The translations under genes were made by a program, and so were the position numbers. Of a stretch of 64,000 bases of DNA, positions 52,393-61,549 are shown in pieces (position 1 is the first letter of the stretch; the number at the start of each line of letters is the position of its first letter). The stretch covers positions 1,550,001 through 1,614,000 of the forward strand of contig NZ_JAIFAG010000001.1 in the NCBI RefSeq assembly GCF_020012125.1. Direction: 5' to 3'. Source of the DNA: Hymenobacter psoromatis (lineage in GTDB: Bacteria; Bacteroidota; Bacteroidia; Cytophagales; Hymenobacteraceae). A model generated the notes under the pieces. It saw only the letters and a list, made by a program, of their open reading frames with translations, had not been told where the DNA came from and ran no database searches.

Positions 52393-53571
52393 TTAAATAG
52401 CCAGCTGAAACCCCCGGCCCTGTCCGCGCCGCGACGACTGGCGAATAATCAACTCGCTCTTGACCACGCAGGTGCGAGGCTCGAAGCGTTCTTGCAGCTG
52501 TATCTGCTCCAGAAACAAGCGCGCCGCCTGCTGGCCGATGCGGTAGGGGTGCAGGTCTACGGTAGTGAGGCCGGGCTCGATGAGGCCAGCTAGAAACTCG
52601 TCACCGAAGCCTACGATGGCCAGGTCTTCGGGCACGCGCAGGCCCCGGCGGCGCAGGGCCAGCAGCAGGTCGAAGGCGTTGGTGTAGTTGATAGCGAAGA
52701 TGGCGTCGGGCGGCTGGGGTAGGGCCAGCCAGGCATCGAGGCAGGCTACGGCCGCCTCGGTGCGGAAATTGATGTGGGCTATCAGCTCGTCGGCCACGGG
52801 CAGGCCGTATTTGCGCAGCGCCCCCAGGTAGCCCGCCTGCCGCTGCTGGCTGATGAGCAGCGCGGCCGGCCCCGCCAGCAGGGCAATGCGCCGGCAACCT
52901 TCCTGAATGAGGTGCTCGGTGACGGCGAAGGCCCCGCTCCAGTCGTCAATCATCACCCGCGATACGTTTTCCTGGTTGAACACCCGGTCGAAATGCACGA
53001 TGGGAATGTCGCGGCAGGCCGTTGGGCTCATGTGGTCGAAGTTCTCGGTTTCGCGCGAGTGGCAAATGAGCAGGCCGTCTACCTGGCTGGCTACCAGGGC
53101 CTGCACGTTGCTGACCTCCGTGGCATACGACTCCTTCGACTGGCAAATCATAACCCGGTAGCCCGCCTCGGTGGCTACTTGCTGAATGCCGCTGACGGCG
53201 GTGGCGAAAAACGGCCGCTCCAGGTCGGGTATCACCACGCCGATGGTGTTGGTGGCGCGGCCTTGTAGGCTCTGGGCCAATAGGTTGGGCTGGTAGTTGA
53301 GCTGGCGGGCCGCGTCCAGAATGGCCTGGCGCGTCACGGGGCTGATGTCGGGGTGGCCGTTGAGCGCCCGCGACACTGTGGAAGGGGCTACCCCCACTTG
53401 GCGGGCCACATCGGCGATGGTTGCCTGGTGGCGCTTGCGGCTGGGTGGGCCGGCCGGCCGCTCGGCCGTGAAGTGGTAGGCGCAGGCGTTGCAACAGAAG
53501 CGCTGCCGCCCGCGCACAAAGCCCGCGCGCACCACCTTGTCGGCGAGGCCGCATTTAACGCAGGTAAGCAC
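52393..53571 (-). CDS. LacI-family regulator with an N-terminal IS1/InsA-type zinc ribbon
   Basis: A 392-residue regulator. Residues 4-35 form a zinc ribbon (C4-x2-C7 ... C27-x2-C30 with a GRQRFCCNACAYHFT block) very similar to the N-terminus of IS1 InsA proteins. Then KRHQATIADVARQVGVAPSTVSRALNG (residues ~47-73) is the LacI helix-turn-helix and hinge, followed by the periplasmic-binding-like effector domain (NTIGVVIPDLERPFFATAVSGIQQVA to RIGQQAARLFLEQIQ). It diverges from the xylose operon and probably represses it in response to a pentose. The perfect palindrome at 53671-53706 is the likely operator. Confidence 0.85.
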   Translation of the reverse strand: MLTCVKCGLADKVVRAGFVRGRQRFCCNACAYHFTAERPAGPPSRKRHQATIADVARQVGVAPSTVSRALNGHPDISPVTRQAILDAARQLNYQPNLLAQSLQGRATNTIGVVIPDLERPFFATAVSGIQQVATEAGYRVMICQSKESYATEVSNVQALVASQVDGLLICHSRETENFDHMSPTACRDIPIVHFDRVFNQENVSRVMIDDWSGAFAVTEHLIQEGCRRIALLAGPAALLISQQRQAGYLGALRKYGLPVADELIAHINFRTEAAVACLDAWLALPQPPDAIFAINYTNAFDLLLALRRRGLRVPEDLAIVGFGDEFLAGLIEPGLTTVDLHPYRIGQQAARLFLEQIQLQERFEPRTCVVKSELIIRQSSRRGQGRGFQLAI

Positions 53572-53670
53572 AGGACAGGGGGGTAGGGAAGGTGAGTAAA
53601 ACCACAGCGACTGGCAAGCTTCGAGGCCAATTACCGGGCTGAGCCGGCAAAAAATATGGTGTAAAGATTA

Positions 53671-53706
53671 CCTATCGGCAACGTTTGCGCAAACGTTGCC
53701 GATAGG
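53671..53706. promoter_or_regulatory. 36-bp perfect palindrome, LacI-type operator
   Basis: CCTATCGGCAACGTTTGC is followed directly by its reverse complement. The centre AACGTTTGCGCAAACGTT contains the CG step and half-sites typical of LacI/PurR operators (ACGTTTGC...GCAAACGT). It lies 100 bp upstream of the LacI gene start and 130 bp before the beta-xylosidase start, controlling both. Confidence 0.88.
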
Positions 53707-53768
53707 TTTACCAGCTATTTTTCTTAAAATGCGGCTTTTCCGGCGTCAGGGGATGGTATTTCCGCCGC

Positions 53769-53776
53769 TACATTTG
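53769..53776 (+). promoter_or_regulatory. Putative -7 box of the xylose operon
   Basis: TACATTTG fits TAnnTTTG, 63 bp downstream of the LacI operator and 60 bp before the ATG at 53836. No matching -33 TTTG was seen. Confidence 0.35.
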
Positions 53777-53835
53777 GCCTGTTGTCTCCTCGCCGTCTAC
53801 CCCGCCCTCTTAGCTCATCTTCCTTTCCCACCCCG

Positions 53836-56028
53836 ATGACCGCTCAGCAGAAACACTTCCTGCCCGGCCTCGCGCTGCTGGCGGGCCTGACCGCCCAGGC
53901 GCAGACCACGGCCGTGTTCCGCGACCCGAAGCAGCCGCTCAGCGTGCGCGTGAACGACCTGATTAAGCAGCTCACCCTGGAGGAAAAAGCGCAGCAGATG
54001 CTCGACCAGAGCCCGGCCATTACGCGTCTGGGCATGCCGGCCTACAGCTGGTGGAACGAGGCGTTGCACGGCGTGGGCCGCTCGGCCCCGGCCACGGTGT
54101 TTCCGCAGGCCATCGGGCTGGGGGCTACGTTTGATGACGACCTGGCCCTGCGCGAGGCCACCGCCATCTCGGACGAGGCGCGGGCCGTGTACAACGCCGC
54201 CATTGCCAAGAACTACTACGTGAAGTACGGTGGGTTAACCTTCTGGACTCCAAATATTAACATCTTCCGCGACCCGCGCTGGGGCCGGGGCCAGGAGACC
54301 TACGGTGAAGACCCTACCCTCACCAGTCGCATGGGCGTGGCCTTCGTGCGGGGCTTGCAGGGCGACGACCCCCGCTACCTCAAAGTGGCGGCCTGCGCCA
54401 AGCACTACGCCGTGCACAGCGGCCCCGAAAAGCTGCGCCACGAGTTTAACGCCGAACCCTCGCCCCAGGACCTGCGCGAAACCTACCTACCCGCCTTTAA
54501 AGCCCTGGTGCAGGAGGCCAAAGTGGAGGCCGTGATGTGCGCCTACAACAGCGTGAACGGCGAGCCTTGCTGCGGCAATACCTTTTTGCTGCAAGAGGTG
54601 CTGCGCAAGGAATGGGGCTTCCGCGGCCACGTGGTGAGCGACTGCGGCGCGCTGGCCGACTTCTACGAGGGCCACAAAGTAGTGAAAACCCAGACCGAAG
54701 CCGCCGCGCTGGCCCTCTCGCGGGGGGTAGACCTCAACTGCGGCGACACCTACGCCAAGCTGCCCGAGGCCGTGCGCCAGGGCTTAATTAAGGAAAGCCA
54801 GGTGGATAGCGCGCTGGCCATGCTGCTGCGCACGCGCTTTAAGCTGGGCTTGTTTGACGGGGCAAACGCTACCCCCTACGACCAGCTGGGGCCGGAGGTG
54901 GTGAATAGCTCCGCCCACCGCGCCCTGGCCAAGGAAGTGGCCCTCAAGTCGATGGTGCTGCTCAAAAATAACGGCGTGCTACCCCTGCGCCCCGACCTGG
55001 GCAAGTACTACGTGACCGGCCCCAACGCCACCAGCGTGGATGCCCTGCTGGGCAACTACTACGGCGTAAACGGCCAGCTAACCACCATTCTGGAGGGCCT
55101 AGCGGGGGCCGTGCAGCCCGGCAGTCAGCTAGAGTACAAGCAGGGCGCGCTGCTCGACAGGGCCAATATTAATCCCATTGACTGGACCACCGGCGATGCC
55201 AAAACCACCGATGCCATTATCGTGGTGCTGGGCCTCACGGGGGTGCTGGAAGGCGAAGAGGGCGAGGCCATCGCTTCGCCCCACGCCGGCGACCGTCTCG
55301 ACTACAACCTGCCCGCGAACCAGATTGACTTCCTGCGCAAGCTGCGCAAAGACAGCAAAACGCCCATCGTCGCCGTCATCACGGGGGGTAGCCCCATGAA
55401 CCTGGCCGAGGTGCACGAGCTGGCTGATGCCGTGCTCCTGGCCTGGTATCCCGGTGAGGAAGGCGGCCACGCCGTGGCCGATTTAATCTTCGGCAAGGCT
55501 TCGCCCTCGGGCAAGCTGCCCGTCACTTTTCCCAAAAGCCTGAACCAGCTGCCGGCCTACGAAAACTACGGCATGGCCGGCCGCACCTACCGCTACCTCG
55601 CCGCCGAGCCCATGTATCCCTTCGGCTTTGGCCTCAGCTACGGCAAGTTCACGTACTCAAATTTGAAGCTGGCCAAGGCCAAAATCGGCCAGCAGGAGTC
55701 GGCCGAAGTTACCGCTACCCTCACCAACGTCGGCACCGTGGCCGCCGAGGAAGTAGTGCAGCTCTACCTCACGCACCCGCCCAAGGTCGGCGCGCAAACG
55801 CCGCTTTTCGCCCTCAAAAACTTCCGGCGCATTATGCTTCAGCCGGGGACCAGCACCCAGGTCAACTTCACGCTGACGCCCGCGCAGCTGGCGCTGATAG
55901 ATAAAAATGGTGCCGCCTATGCCCCCCGCGGCCCGGTTACGGTGTACGTGGGCGGCTCCCTACCCTCGGCCCGCAGCCTGGCGCTGGGGGTGGCCAAGCC
56001 TGCCTCAGCGGTGCTGACCGTGAAGTAG
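53836..56028 (+). CDS. GH3-family beta-xylosidase
   Basis: A 730-residue exported glycoside hydrolase, start MTAQQKHFLPGLALLAGLTAQAQ (ATG 53836). GH3 N-domain: RLGMPAYSWWNEALHGVGR, FWTPNINIFRDPRWGRGQETYGEDP and KHYAVHSGPEKLRHEFN. The nucleophile is in HVVSDCGALADFY; SDC is common in beta-xylosidases. The C-domain (LLKNNGVLPL; VLGLTGVLEGEEGEAI) and a final fibronectin-like fold (FGFGLSYGKFTYS ... VTVYVGGSLP) complete the protein. It would free xylose from xylo-oligosaccharides in the periplasm, for the next three genes. Confidence 0.92.
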   Translation: MTAQQKHFLPGLALLAGLTAQAQTTAVFRDPKQPLSVRVNDLIKQLTLEEKAQQMLDQSPAITRLGMPAYSWWNEALHGVGRSAPATVFPQAIGLGATFDDDLALREATAISDEARAVYNAAIAKNYYVKYGGLTFWTPNINIFRDPRWGRGQETYGEDPTLTSRMGVAFVRGLQGDDPRYLKVAACAKHYAVHSGPEKLRHEFNAEPSPQDLRETYLPAFKALVQEAKVEAVMCAYNSVNGEPCCGNTFLLQEVLRKEWGFRGHVVSDCGALADFYEGHKVVKTQTEAAALALSRGVDLNCGDTYAKLPEAVRQGLIKESQVDSALAMLLRTRFKLGLFDGANATPYDQLGPEVVNSSAHRALAKEVALKSMVLLKNNGVLPLRPDLGKYYVTGPNATSVDALLGNYYGVNGQLTTILEGLAGAVQPGSQLEYKQGALLDRANINPIDWTTGDAKTTDAIIVVLGLTGVLEGEEGEAIASPHAGDRLDYNLPANQIDFLRKLRKDSKTPIVAVITGGSPMNLAEVHELADAVLLAWYPGEEGGHAVADLIFGKASPSGKLPVTFPKSLNQLPAYENYGMAGRTYRYLAAEPMYPFGFGLSYGKFTYSNLKLAKAKIGQQESAEVTATLTNVGTVAAEEVVQLYLTHPPKVGAQTPLFALKNFRRIMLQPGTSTQVNFTLTPAQLALIDKNGAAYAPRGPVTVYVGGSLPSARSLALGVAKPASAVLTVK

Positions 56029-56132
56029 AGTGCGGGGCTTGCCCCCGCCCATCGTTGAACGAAGCCCGCCCGTCGTTGAACGAATTTGACCCGAGATGTT
56101 TAACGACGGGCGGGGGCAAGCCCCGCACCCTA
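56029..56132. repeat. Family-B inverted repeat, copy 1 (xylosidase-xylB gap)
   Basis: Left arm AGTGCGGGGCTTGCCCCCGCCCATCGTTGAACGA and the right arm rich in GACGGGCGGGGGCAAGCCCC pair over about 33 bp with few mismatches. The loop adds a direct copy of the inner segment (CCCGCCCGTCGTTGAACGA). It begins right after the xylosidase stop. Confidence 0.9.
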
Positions 56133-56146
56133 CCAGCTTAAAACCA

Positions 56147-57622
56147 ATGCAATACCTCCTTGGCTACGACATCGGTAGCTCGTCTATAAAAGCTTCTTTG
56201 CTCGCTATTGACACCGGGCGCTGCGTGGCCGCGGCCACCTCGCCCGGCGCTACCGAGCTGGCCATCAGCGTGCCCCGGCCCGGCTGGGCCGAGCAGGACC
56301 CGGCGCGCTGGTGGCAGGAAGTCGTGAACGCTACGCAGCAGCTGCGGGCCGCCTACCCCTTCGACCCGGCGCAGCTGGCCGGCATCGGCATCACGTATCA
56401 GATGCACGGGTTGGTGCTGCTCGATAAGGCCGGGCAGGTGCTGCGGCCCGCCATCATCTGGTGTGATAGCCGGGCCGTGGAGCTTGGCAACCAGGCGTTT
56501 ACGGAACTGGGTGAGGAATTTTGCCTGGAGAATTTTTTGAACTCGCCGGGTAATTTTACCGCTTCCAAGCTGAAGTGGGTGCGGGAAAATGAGCCGGCGA
56601 TTTATGCCCAAATTCATAAAATTCAGCTGCCCGGCGACTACCTCGCCTACCGGCTCACGGGGGAGCTGCAAACCACCGTGTCGGGCTTGTCGGAGGGCGT
56701 GTTCTGGAACTTTAAAAAGCAGGCCCTTGCGCAAGAGCTGCTTGACTACTACGACATTAGTGCCGACCTGCTGCCCGCGGTAGTGGACACGTTTGCCGTG
56801 CAGGGCCTGCTCACCGCCGGGGCGGCGCAGGTGCTGGGCCTGGCGGCCGGCACGCCCATTAGCTACCGGGCCGGTGACCAGCCAAATAATGCCTTCTCGC
56901 TCAATGTATTGAACGCGGGCGAGGTGGCGGCCACGGCCGGTACCAGCGGCGTCATCTACGGCATCAACGAAACGGCCACGGCCGACGCACGCTCGCGGGT
57001 CAACTCGTTCGTGCACGTCAACAGCACCCGTGAGCAGCCCAAAAACGGCGTGCTGATGTGCCTCAACGGCACCGGCATTCTCAATAGTTGGCTGCGCAAA
57101 ATCGTGGGTAACCTGCCCTATGACCAAATGAACGCGCTGGCTGCCCAAGCGCCCATCGGGGCCGAGGGCCTGCGCTTCCTACCCTTCGGTAACGGGGCCG
57201 AGCGCATCCTGGAAAACCGGCCGGCCGCCGCCGGCCTGCACGGCCTGCAATTCAACGTGCACGACCGGACGCACCTCAGCCGGGCCGCGCAGGAAGGCAT
57301 CGTGTTCGCCCTCACCTACGGCCTGGACATTATGCGCGCCGCCGGCGTGCGGGCGCAAACCGTGCGGGCCGGCCACGCCAATATGTTTCTGAGCCCCGTT
57401 TTCCGCGAAGCGTTCGTGAATTGCGGTAACCTGACGCTGGAACTCTACGACACCGATGCGGCGCAGGGCGCGGCGCGCGGCGCGGGTATCGGGGTGGGCG
57501 TGTATGCCAGCTTTGCGGAGGCGTTTCGGGGCCTGCGGCGCATTCGGGTGGAGGAGCCTACCCCCGCTTTGCAGGCGCAGTACCAGGAAGCGTATTCAGA
57601 CTGGCAGCGCCTGCTGCCGTAA
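56147..57622 (+). CDS. xylB: Xylulokinase (FGGY family)
   Basis: A 491-residue sugar kinase, start MQYLLGYDIGSSSIKASLLAI (ATG 56147, in the middle of a frame that begins in the hairpin). Phosphate motif GYDIGSSSIK, sugar-binding PGWAEQDP and ITYQMHGLV, QLPGDYLAYRLTGE, and the C-terminal ATAGTSGVIYG and GLDIMRAAGV. It phosphorylates xylulose to xylulose-5-phosphate, made by xylA downstream. Typical length. Confidence 0.92.
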   Translation: MQYLLGYDIGSSSIKASLLAIDTGRCVAAATSPGATELAISVPRPGWAEQDPARWWQEVVNATQQLRAAYPFDPAQLAGIGITYQMHGLVLLDKAGQVLRPAIIWCDSRAVELGNQAFTELGEEFCLENFLNSPGNFTASKLKWVRENEPAIYAQIHKIQLPGDYLAYRLTGELQTTVSGLSEGVFWNFKKQALAQELLDYYDISADLLPAVVDTFAVQGLLTAGAAQVLGLAAGTPISYRAGDQPNNAFSLNVLNAGEVAATAGTSGVIYGINETATADARSRVNSFVHVNSTREQPKNGVLMCLNGTGILNSWLRKIVGNLPYDQMNALAAQAPIGAEGLRFLPFGNGAERILENRPAAAGLHGLQFNVHDRTHLSRAAQEGIVFALTYGLDIMRAAGVRAQTVRAGHANMFLSPVFREAFVNCGNLTLELYDTDAAQGAARGAGIGVGVYASFAEAFRGLRRIRVEEPTPALQAQYQEAYSDWQRLLP

Positions 57623-57652
57623 AGCTGTCATTATCATCCCGTCGTTATTCCC

Positions 57653-57746
57653 GAAGTAGGGTGCGGGGCTTGCCCCCGCCCGTCGTTGAACGAACCCGAT
57701 GCAAATCGTTCAACGACGGGTGGGTGCTAGCCCCGCACCCTACTTC
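57653..57746. repeat. Family-B inverted repeat, copy 2 (xylB-xylA gap)
   Basis: Arms of about 41 bp starting GAAGTAGGGTGCGGGGCTTG with a 12-nt loop (57694-57705) and few mismatches; the inner part is CGTCGTTGAACGA/TCGTTCAACGACG. Same core as copies 1 and 3, placed in the only gap between xylB and xylA. Confidence 0.92.
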
Positions 57747-57781
57747 CTTAATCATTTTCCCTACCCCTCACTCCCTTCCTC

Positions 57782-59098
57782 ATGGCTAGCCAGGAATTTT
57801 TTAAAGACATCCCGCACATAAAATACGAAGGCCGCGAATCGGATAACCCGTTGGCCTTCAAATGGTACGATGAAAACCGCGTAGTGGCCGGTAAGACCAT
57901 GAAGGAACATTTGCGCTTCGCCGTGGCCTACTGGCACACGTTTGTGGGTACCGGCGGCGACCCCTTCGGGCCGGGCACCAAAAAGTTTGCCTGGGACGCG
58001 CAGGGCGATATCGTCGGCCGGGCCAAGGATAAGATGGACGCGGCGTTCGAGTTTTTCACCAAGCTCGGCACGCCGTATTATTGCTTCCACGACCTTGATT
58101 TGGTGGATGAGGGCTCCTCGCTACGCGAGTATGAAAGCAACCTGAGCACCCTTGTGGACTATGCCAAACAGCACCAGCAGGCCAGCGGTGTAAAGCTGCT
58201 GTGGGGCACGGCCAACGTGTTTTCGAACCCGCGCTACATGAACGGGGCCAGCACCAACCCCGATTTTGCGGTAGTGGCCCACGCTGCCACGCAGGTCAAG
58301 AACGCCATTGACGCGACCATTGCGCTGGGCGGTGAGAACTACGTGTTTTGGGGCGGGCGCGAGGGCTACATGACCCTGCTCAATACCGATATGAAGCGCG
58401 AGCTGGCGCACCTGGCGCAATTTCTGACGCTGGCCCGCGACTACGCGCGTAAACAAGGCTTTATGGGCAAGTTTTTCATCGAGCCCAAGCCGGCCGAGCC
58501 CACCAAGCACCAGTATGATTTTGACGCGGCCACGGTCATTGGCTTCTTGCGCGAGCACGGGCTGGACAAGGATTTCCAGCTGAACCTGGAGGTGAACCAC
58601 GCCACGCTGGCGGGCCACACTTTTCAGCACGAGCTGCAGGTGGCGGCCGATGCCCACATGCTGGGCAGCATGGATGCCAACCGCGGCGACTACCAGAACG
58701 GCTGGGACACCGACCAGTTCCCGAATAATATCAATGAGCTGACGGAGAGTATGTTGATTATTCTGGAAGCGGGCGGTATCACGCAAGGCGGCATTAATTT
58801 CGACGCTAAAACGCGCCGCAACTCGACCGACCTGGAGGATATTTTCGTGGCCCACATTGCGGGGATGGACACGTTTGCGCGGGCGCTGGTGACGGCCGAT
58901 GCCATTTTGCAAAAGTCGGGGTATAAGAAATTCCGGCAGGAGCGCTACGCCTCGTTTGACCAGGGCCCCGGTGCCGACTTCGCCAAGGGCGGCCTGACGC
59001 TGGAAGACCTGCGCAAGATTGCCCACGAAAGCGGCGAGCCTACCCCCCGCAGCGGCAAGCAGGAGTGGCTGGAAAGTATTATCAATACATACATTTAG
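57782..59098 (+). CDS. xylA: Xylose isomerase
   Basis: A 438-residue class II xylose isomerase converting D-xylose to D-xylulose. Visible: [47 protein letters not shown] (catalytic His and Asp), [50 protein letters not shown] (metal Glu), [34 protein letters not shown]. The length is normal. It belongs to the xylose operon under the upstream LacI control. Confidence 0.95.
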   Translation: MASQEFFKDIPHIKYEGRESDNPLAFKWYDENRVVAGKTMKEHLRFAVAYWHTFVGTGGDPFGPGTKKFAWDAQGDIVGRAKDKMDAAFEFFTKLGTPYYCFHDLDLVDEGSSLREYESNLSTLVDYAKQHQQASGVKLLWGTANVFSNPRYMNGASTNPDFAVVAHAATQVKNAIDATIALGGENYVFWGGREGYMTLLNTDMKRELAHLAQFLTLARDYARKQGFMGKFFIEPKPAEPTKHQYDFDAATVIGFLREHGLDKDFQLNLEVNHATLAGHTFQHELQVAADAHMLGSMDANRGDYQNGWDTDQFPNNINELTESMLIILEAGGITQGGINFDAKTRRNSTDLEDIFVAHIAGMDTFARALVTADAILQKSGYKKFRQERYASFDQGPGADFAKGGLTLEDLRKIAHESGEPTPRSGKQEWLESIINTYI

Positions 59099-59101
59099 CC
59101 G

Positions 59102-59199
59102 GGCAGTAGGGGCGGGGCTTGTCCCCGCCCGTCGTTGGGCGGTGCCGTTGGGCCGGCGCAAATGACGGGTGGGGGCAAGCCCCGCCCCTACATACTGCC
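59102..59199. repeat. Family-B inverted repeat, copy 3 (xylA-transketolase gap)
   Basis: Arms GGCAGTAGGGGCGGGGCTTGTCCCCGCCCGTCGTT and the right-hand complement AATGACGGGTGGGGGCAAGCCCCGCCCCTAC...CTGCC pair over ~35 bp with several mismatches. The core is that of copies 1 and 2. It starts 4 bp after the xylA stop. Confidence 0.9.
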
Positions 59200-59269
59200 G
59201 GAAAATCCGTAGGATAAAAAGCGGCCCGGTCGCGTTCCTTTGCGTTACCAATCATTTTCGCCTACCCCC

Positions 59270-61357
59270 ATGAGCAACCCCAAAGTCTCCATTGACGAGC
59301 TGAGTATCAGCACCATTCGGCTATTATCAATAGACATGGTGCAGCAAGCCAATTCGGGTCACCCCGGCCTACCCCTGGGCTGCGCCCCAATGGCTTACGT
59401 ACTGTGGTCGCGCTTTTTGCGCTTCAATCCCCAGGACCCCAAGTGGCCCAACCGCGACCGCTTCGTACTGTCGGCTGGCCACGGCTCGGCCTTGCTATAC
59501 AGCTTATTGCACCTCTATGGCTACGATTTAAGCTTGGAAGACCTGAAGCAGTTCCGGCAGCTGGGCTCCCGCACGCCGGGCCACCCCGAGTCGCACATTA
59601 CGCCCGGCGTGGAGGTGACGACCGGTCCGCTGGGCCAGGGCTTCGCCAACGGCGTGGGCATGGCCATGAGCGAGGCGCACCTCGCCGCGCTTTATAACAA
59701 GGAGGGCCAGGCCCCGGTGCAGGACCACTACACCTACGTGCTGGTGAGCGACGGCGACCTGATGGAAGGTATTGCCTCGGAATCGGCCTCGCTGGCCGGG
59801 CACTTGCAGCTGGGTAAGATGATTTATCTCTACGACGACAACAAAATATCGCTCGACGGGCCGACCAGCTTCGCCTACACCGAGAACGCGATGCAGCGCT
59901 TTGAATCGTACTACTGGCACACCCAGCACGTGCAGGACGGCAACAGCCTGGACGAGATTGAGAATGCCATTAAGGTGGCGCAGGCGGTGAAGGACCGGCC
60001 GTCGATTATTGCGGTGCGCACCATTATTGGCTTCGGCTCGCCACTGGCCGGCACCAGCAAGGCTCACGGCTCGCCGCTGGGCCCCGAGAATGTGAAGGCC
60101 ACCAAGTCGTTCTACGGCTTCGACCCCGAAAAGAGCTTCCAGGTGCCGCAAGAGGTATACGACCACCTGCGTGAGCCCGGTAAGAAAGGGGCCGAGCTGC
60201 AAAAGCAGTGGGATGCGGATTTTGAGAAATACGCCCAGAATAATAAAGATGAGGCGGCGATGTTCCGGCTTTCTTTCGACGGCAAGCTGCCCGACGGCTG
60301 GGACAAGGACCTGCCCACCTACACGCCCGCCGATGGCGAGTTGGCCACCCGCCAGGCCTCGGGCAAGGCCCTGGATGTTATTAAAAAGTCGGTGCCGTTC
60401 ATGTTCGGTGGCTCTGCCGATTTGGCCTCGTCGAACGAGATGGATAAGTCGGGCGACGATTCGTTTCAGTATCTGCACCCCGAGCGCAGCAATATCTGGT
60501 TTGGGGTGCGCGAGCACGCGATGGGCGGGGCCATGAACGGCATTGCGCACCACGGCGGCCTGCGCACCTACGGCGGCACGTTCCTGACGTTCAGCGACTA
60601 TATGCGCGGGGCCATTCGCCTTACGGCCTTGGCTGAGAGCACGGCCACGTTCGTGTTCACCCACGACAGTATTGGGCTGGGCGAGGACGGCCCTACCCAC
60701 CAGCCCATCGAGCAGGTGCTGGCGTTGCGCAGCATTCCGAACATCGTGGTGCTGCGCCCCGCCGATGCCAACGAGAGCACCGAAGCCTGGCGCATTGCCC
60801 TGACCACGCCCAAGTCGCCGGTCGTGCTGGTGTTCTCGCGCCAGAAGCTACCCATCCTGGACCAGTCTAAGCTGGGCTCGGCCCGCGAGGGCGTGGCCAA
60901 GGGCGCGTACATTCTGAGCGAAGCCGACGGGGGCGAGCCGCAACTCATCCTCATCGCTACCGGCTCGGAAGTAAAGCTGGCAATGGGCGCGCAAGCGGAA
61001 CTGCAAAAAGCCGGCACGCCTACCCGCGTGGTGAGCTTTCCGAGCTGGGAATTATTTGAGCACCAGGATAAAGCCTACCGCGAAAAAGTGTTGCCGCCGA
61101 CGCTTAAAAAGCGTCTGGCCATCGAGGCTGGTTCGCCCATCGGCTGGCACAAGTACACGACCGACGAGGGCGGCATTATCGCCATGAACCGCTTCGGCGC
61201 GTCGGGCCCGGCTGAAGAATTGTTCGAAAAGTTCGGTTTCACGGTAGAGAATGTGGTGAAGCGCGCCCAGGGCGTGCTCGCCGGCCATCCGGAAGACGAA
61301 GGCCAGGAAGAAGAAAAGAAGCAGCTAGTGGCCAAGGGTAGCGAAGGCGCTGTATAG
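59270..61357 (+). CDS. tkt: Transketolase
   Basis: A 695-residue ThDP enzyme of the pentose phosphate pathway, start [20 protein letters not shown] (ATG 59270). [56 protein letters not shown], the cofactor loop [19 protein letters not shown], the catalytic Glu in [18 protein letters not shown], and [18 protein letters not shown]. It takes xylulose-5-phosphate from XylB as donor, which explains its place at the end of the xylose operon. It is followed by a strong hairpin. Confidence 0.95.
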   Translation: MSNPKVSIDELSISTIRLLSIDMVQQANSGHPGLPLGCAPMAYVLWSRFLRFNPQDPKWPNRDRFVLSAGHGSALLYSLLHLYGYDLSLEDLKQFRQLGSRTPGHPESHITPGVEVTTGPLGQGFANGVGMAMSEAHLAALYNKEGQAPVQDHYTYVLVSDGDLMEGIASESASLAGHLQLGKMIYLYDDNKISLDGPTSFAYTENAMQRFESYYWHTQHVQDGNSLDEIENAIKVAQAVKDRPSIIAVRTIIGFGSPLAGTSKAHGSPLGPENVKATKSFYGFDPEKSFQVPQEVYDHLREPGKKGAELQKQWDADFEKYAQNNKDEAAMFRLSFDGKLPDGWDKDLPTYTPADGELATRQASGKALDVIKKSVPFMFGGSADLASSNEMDKSGDDSFQYLHPERSNIWFGVREHAMGGAMNGIAHHGGLRTYGGTFLTFSDYMRGAIRLTALAESTATFVFTHDSIGLGEDGPTHQPIEQVLALRSIPNIVVLRPADANESTEAWRIALTTPKSPVVLVFSRQKLPILDQSKLGSAREGVAKGAYILSEADGGEPQLILIATGSEVKLAMGAQAELQKAGTPTRVVSFPSWELFEHQDKAYREKVLPPTLKKRLAIEAGSPIGWHKYTTDEGGIIAMNRFGASGPAEELFEKFGFTVENVVKRAQGVLAGHPEDEGQEEEKKQLVAKGSEGAV

Positions 61358-61364
61358 GGTAGAA

Positions 61365-61443
61365 GGGAGGCAAAAATCAAAGACGCTGAATTAAAAATCT
61401 GGCTAGCAGATTTTTAATTCAGCGTCTTTGATTTTTGCCTCCC
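61365..61443. terminator. Very long perfect hairpin after transketolase
   Basis: Two 37-bp arms (61365-61401 and 61407-61443) are exact complements around the 5-nt loop GCTAG; the stem starts GGGAGGCAAAAATC and holds TTAAAAATCTG near the loop. Much longer than ordinary intrinsic terminators and without a clean T-run; it separates the xylose operon from the lactonase. Confidence 0.85.
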
Positions 61444-61549
61444 TTTGCACAATTCATGTTAGCAGTAGCATCGCAGATTATGAAAGTGCCCGCGGTAGCG
61501 GTTTTCCAACTGGCAAAGACATCTTTGCGGTGACCAATCCACTGTCCTC

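Noticed and set aside
56029..59199. CRISPR array or tandem repeats
   Set aside because: The repeats are palindromes in separate gene gaps with no regular spacers.
58121..60700. Long minus-strand frames opposite xylA and transketolase
   Set aside because: GC-rich codon structure produces open antisense frames; the plus-strand genes are unambiguous.
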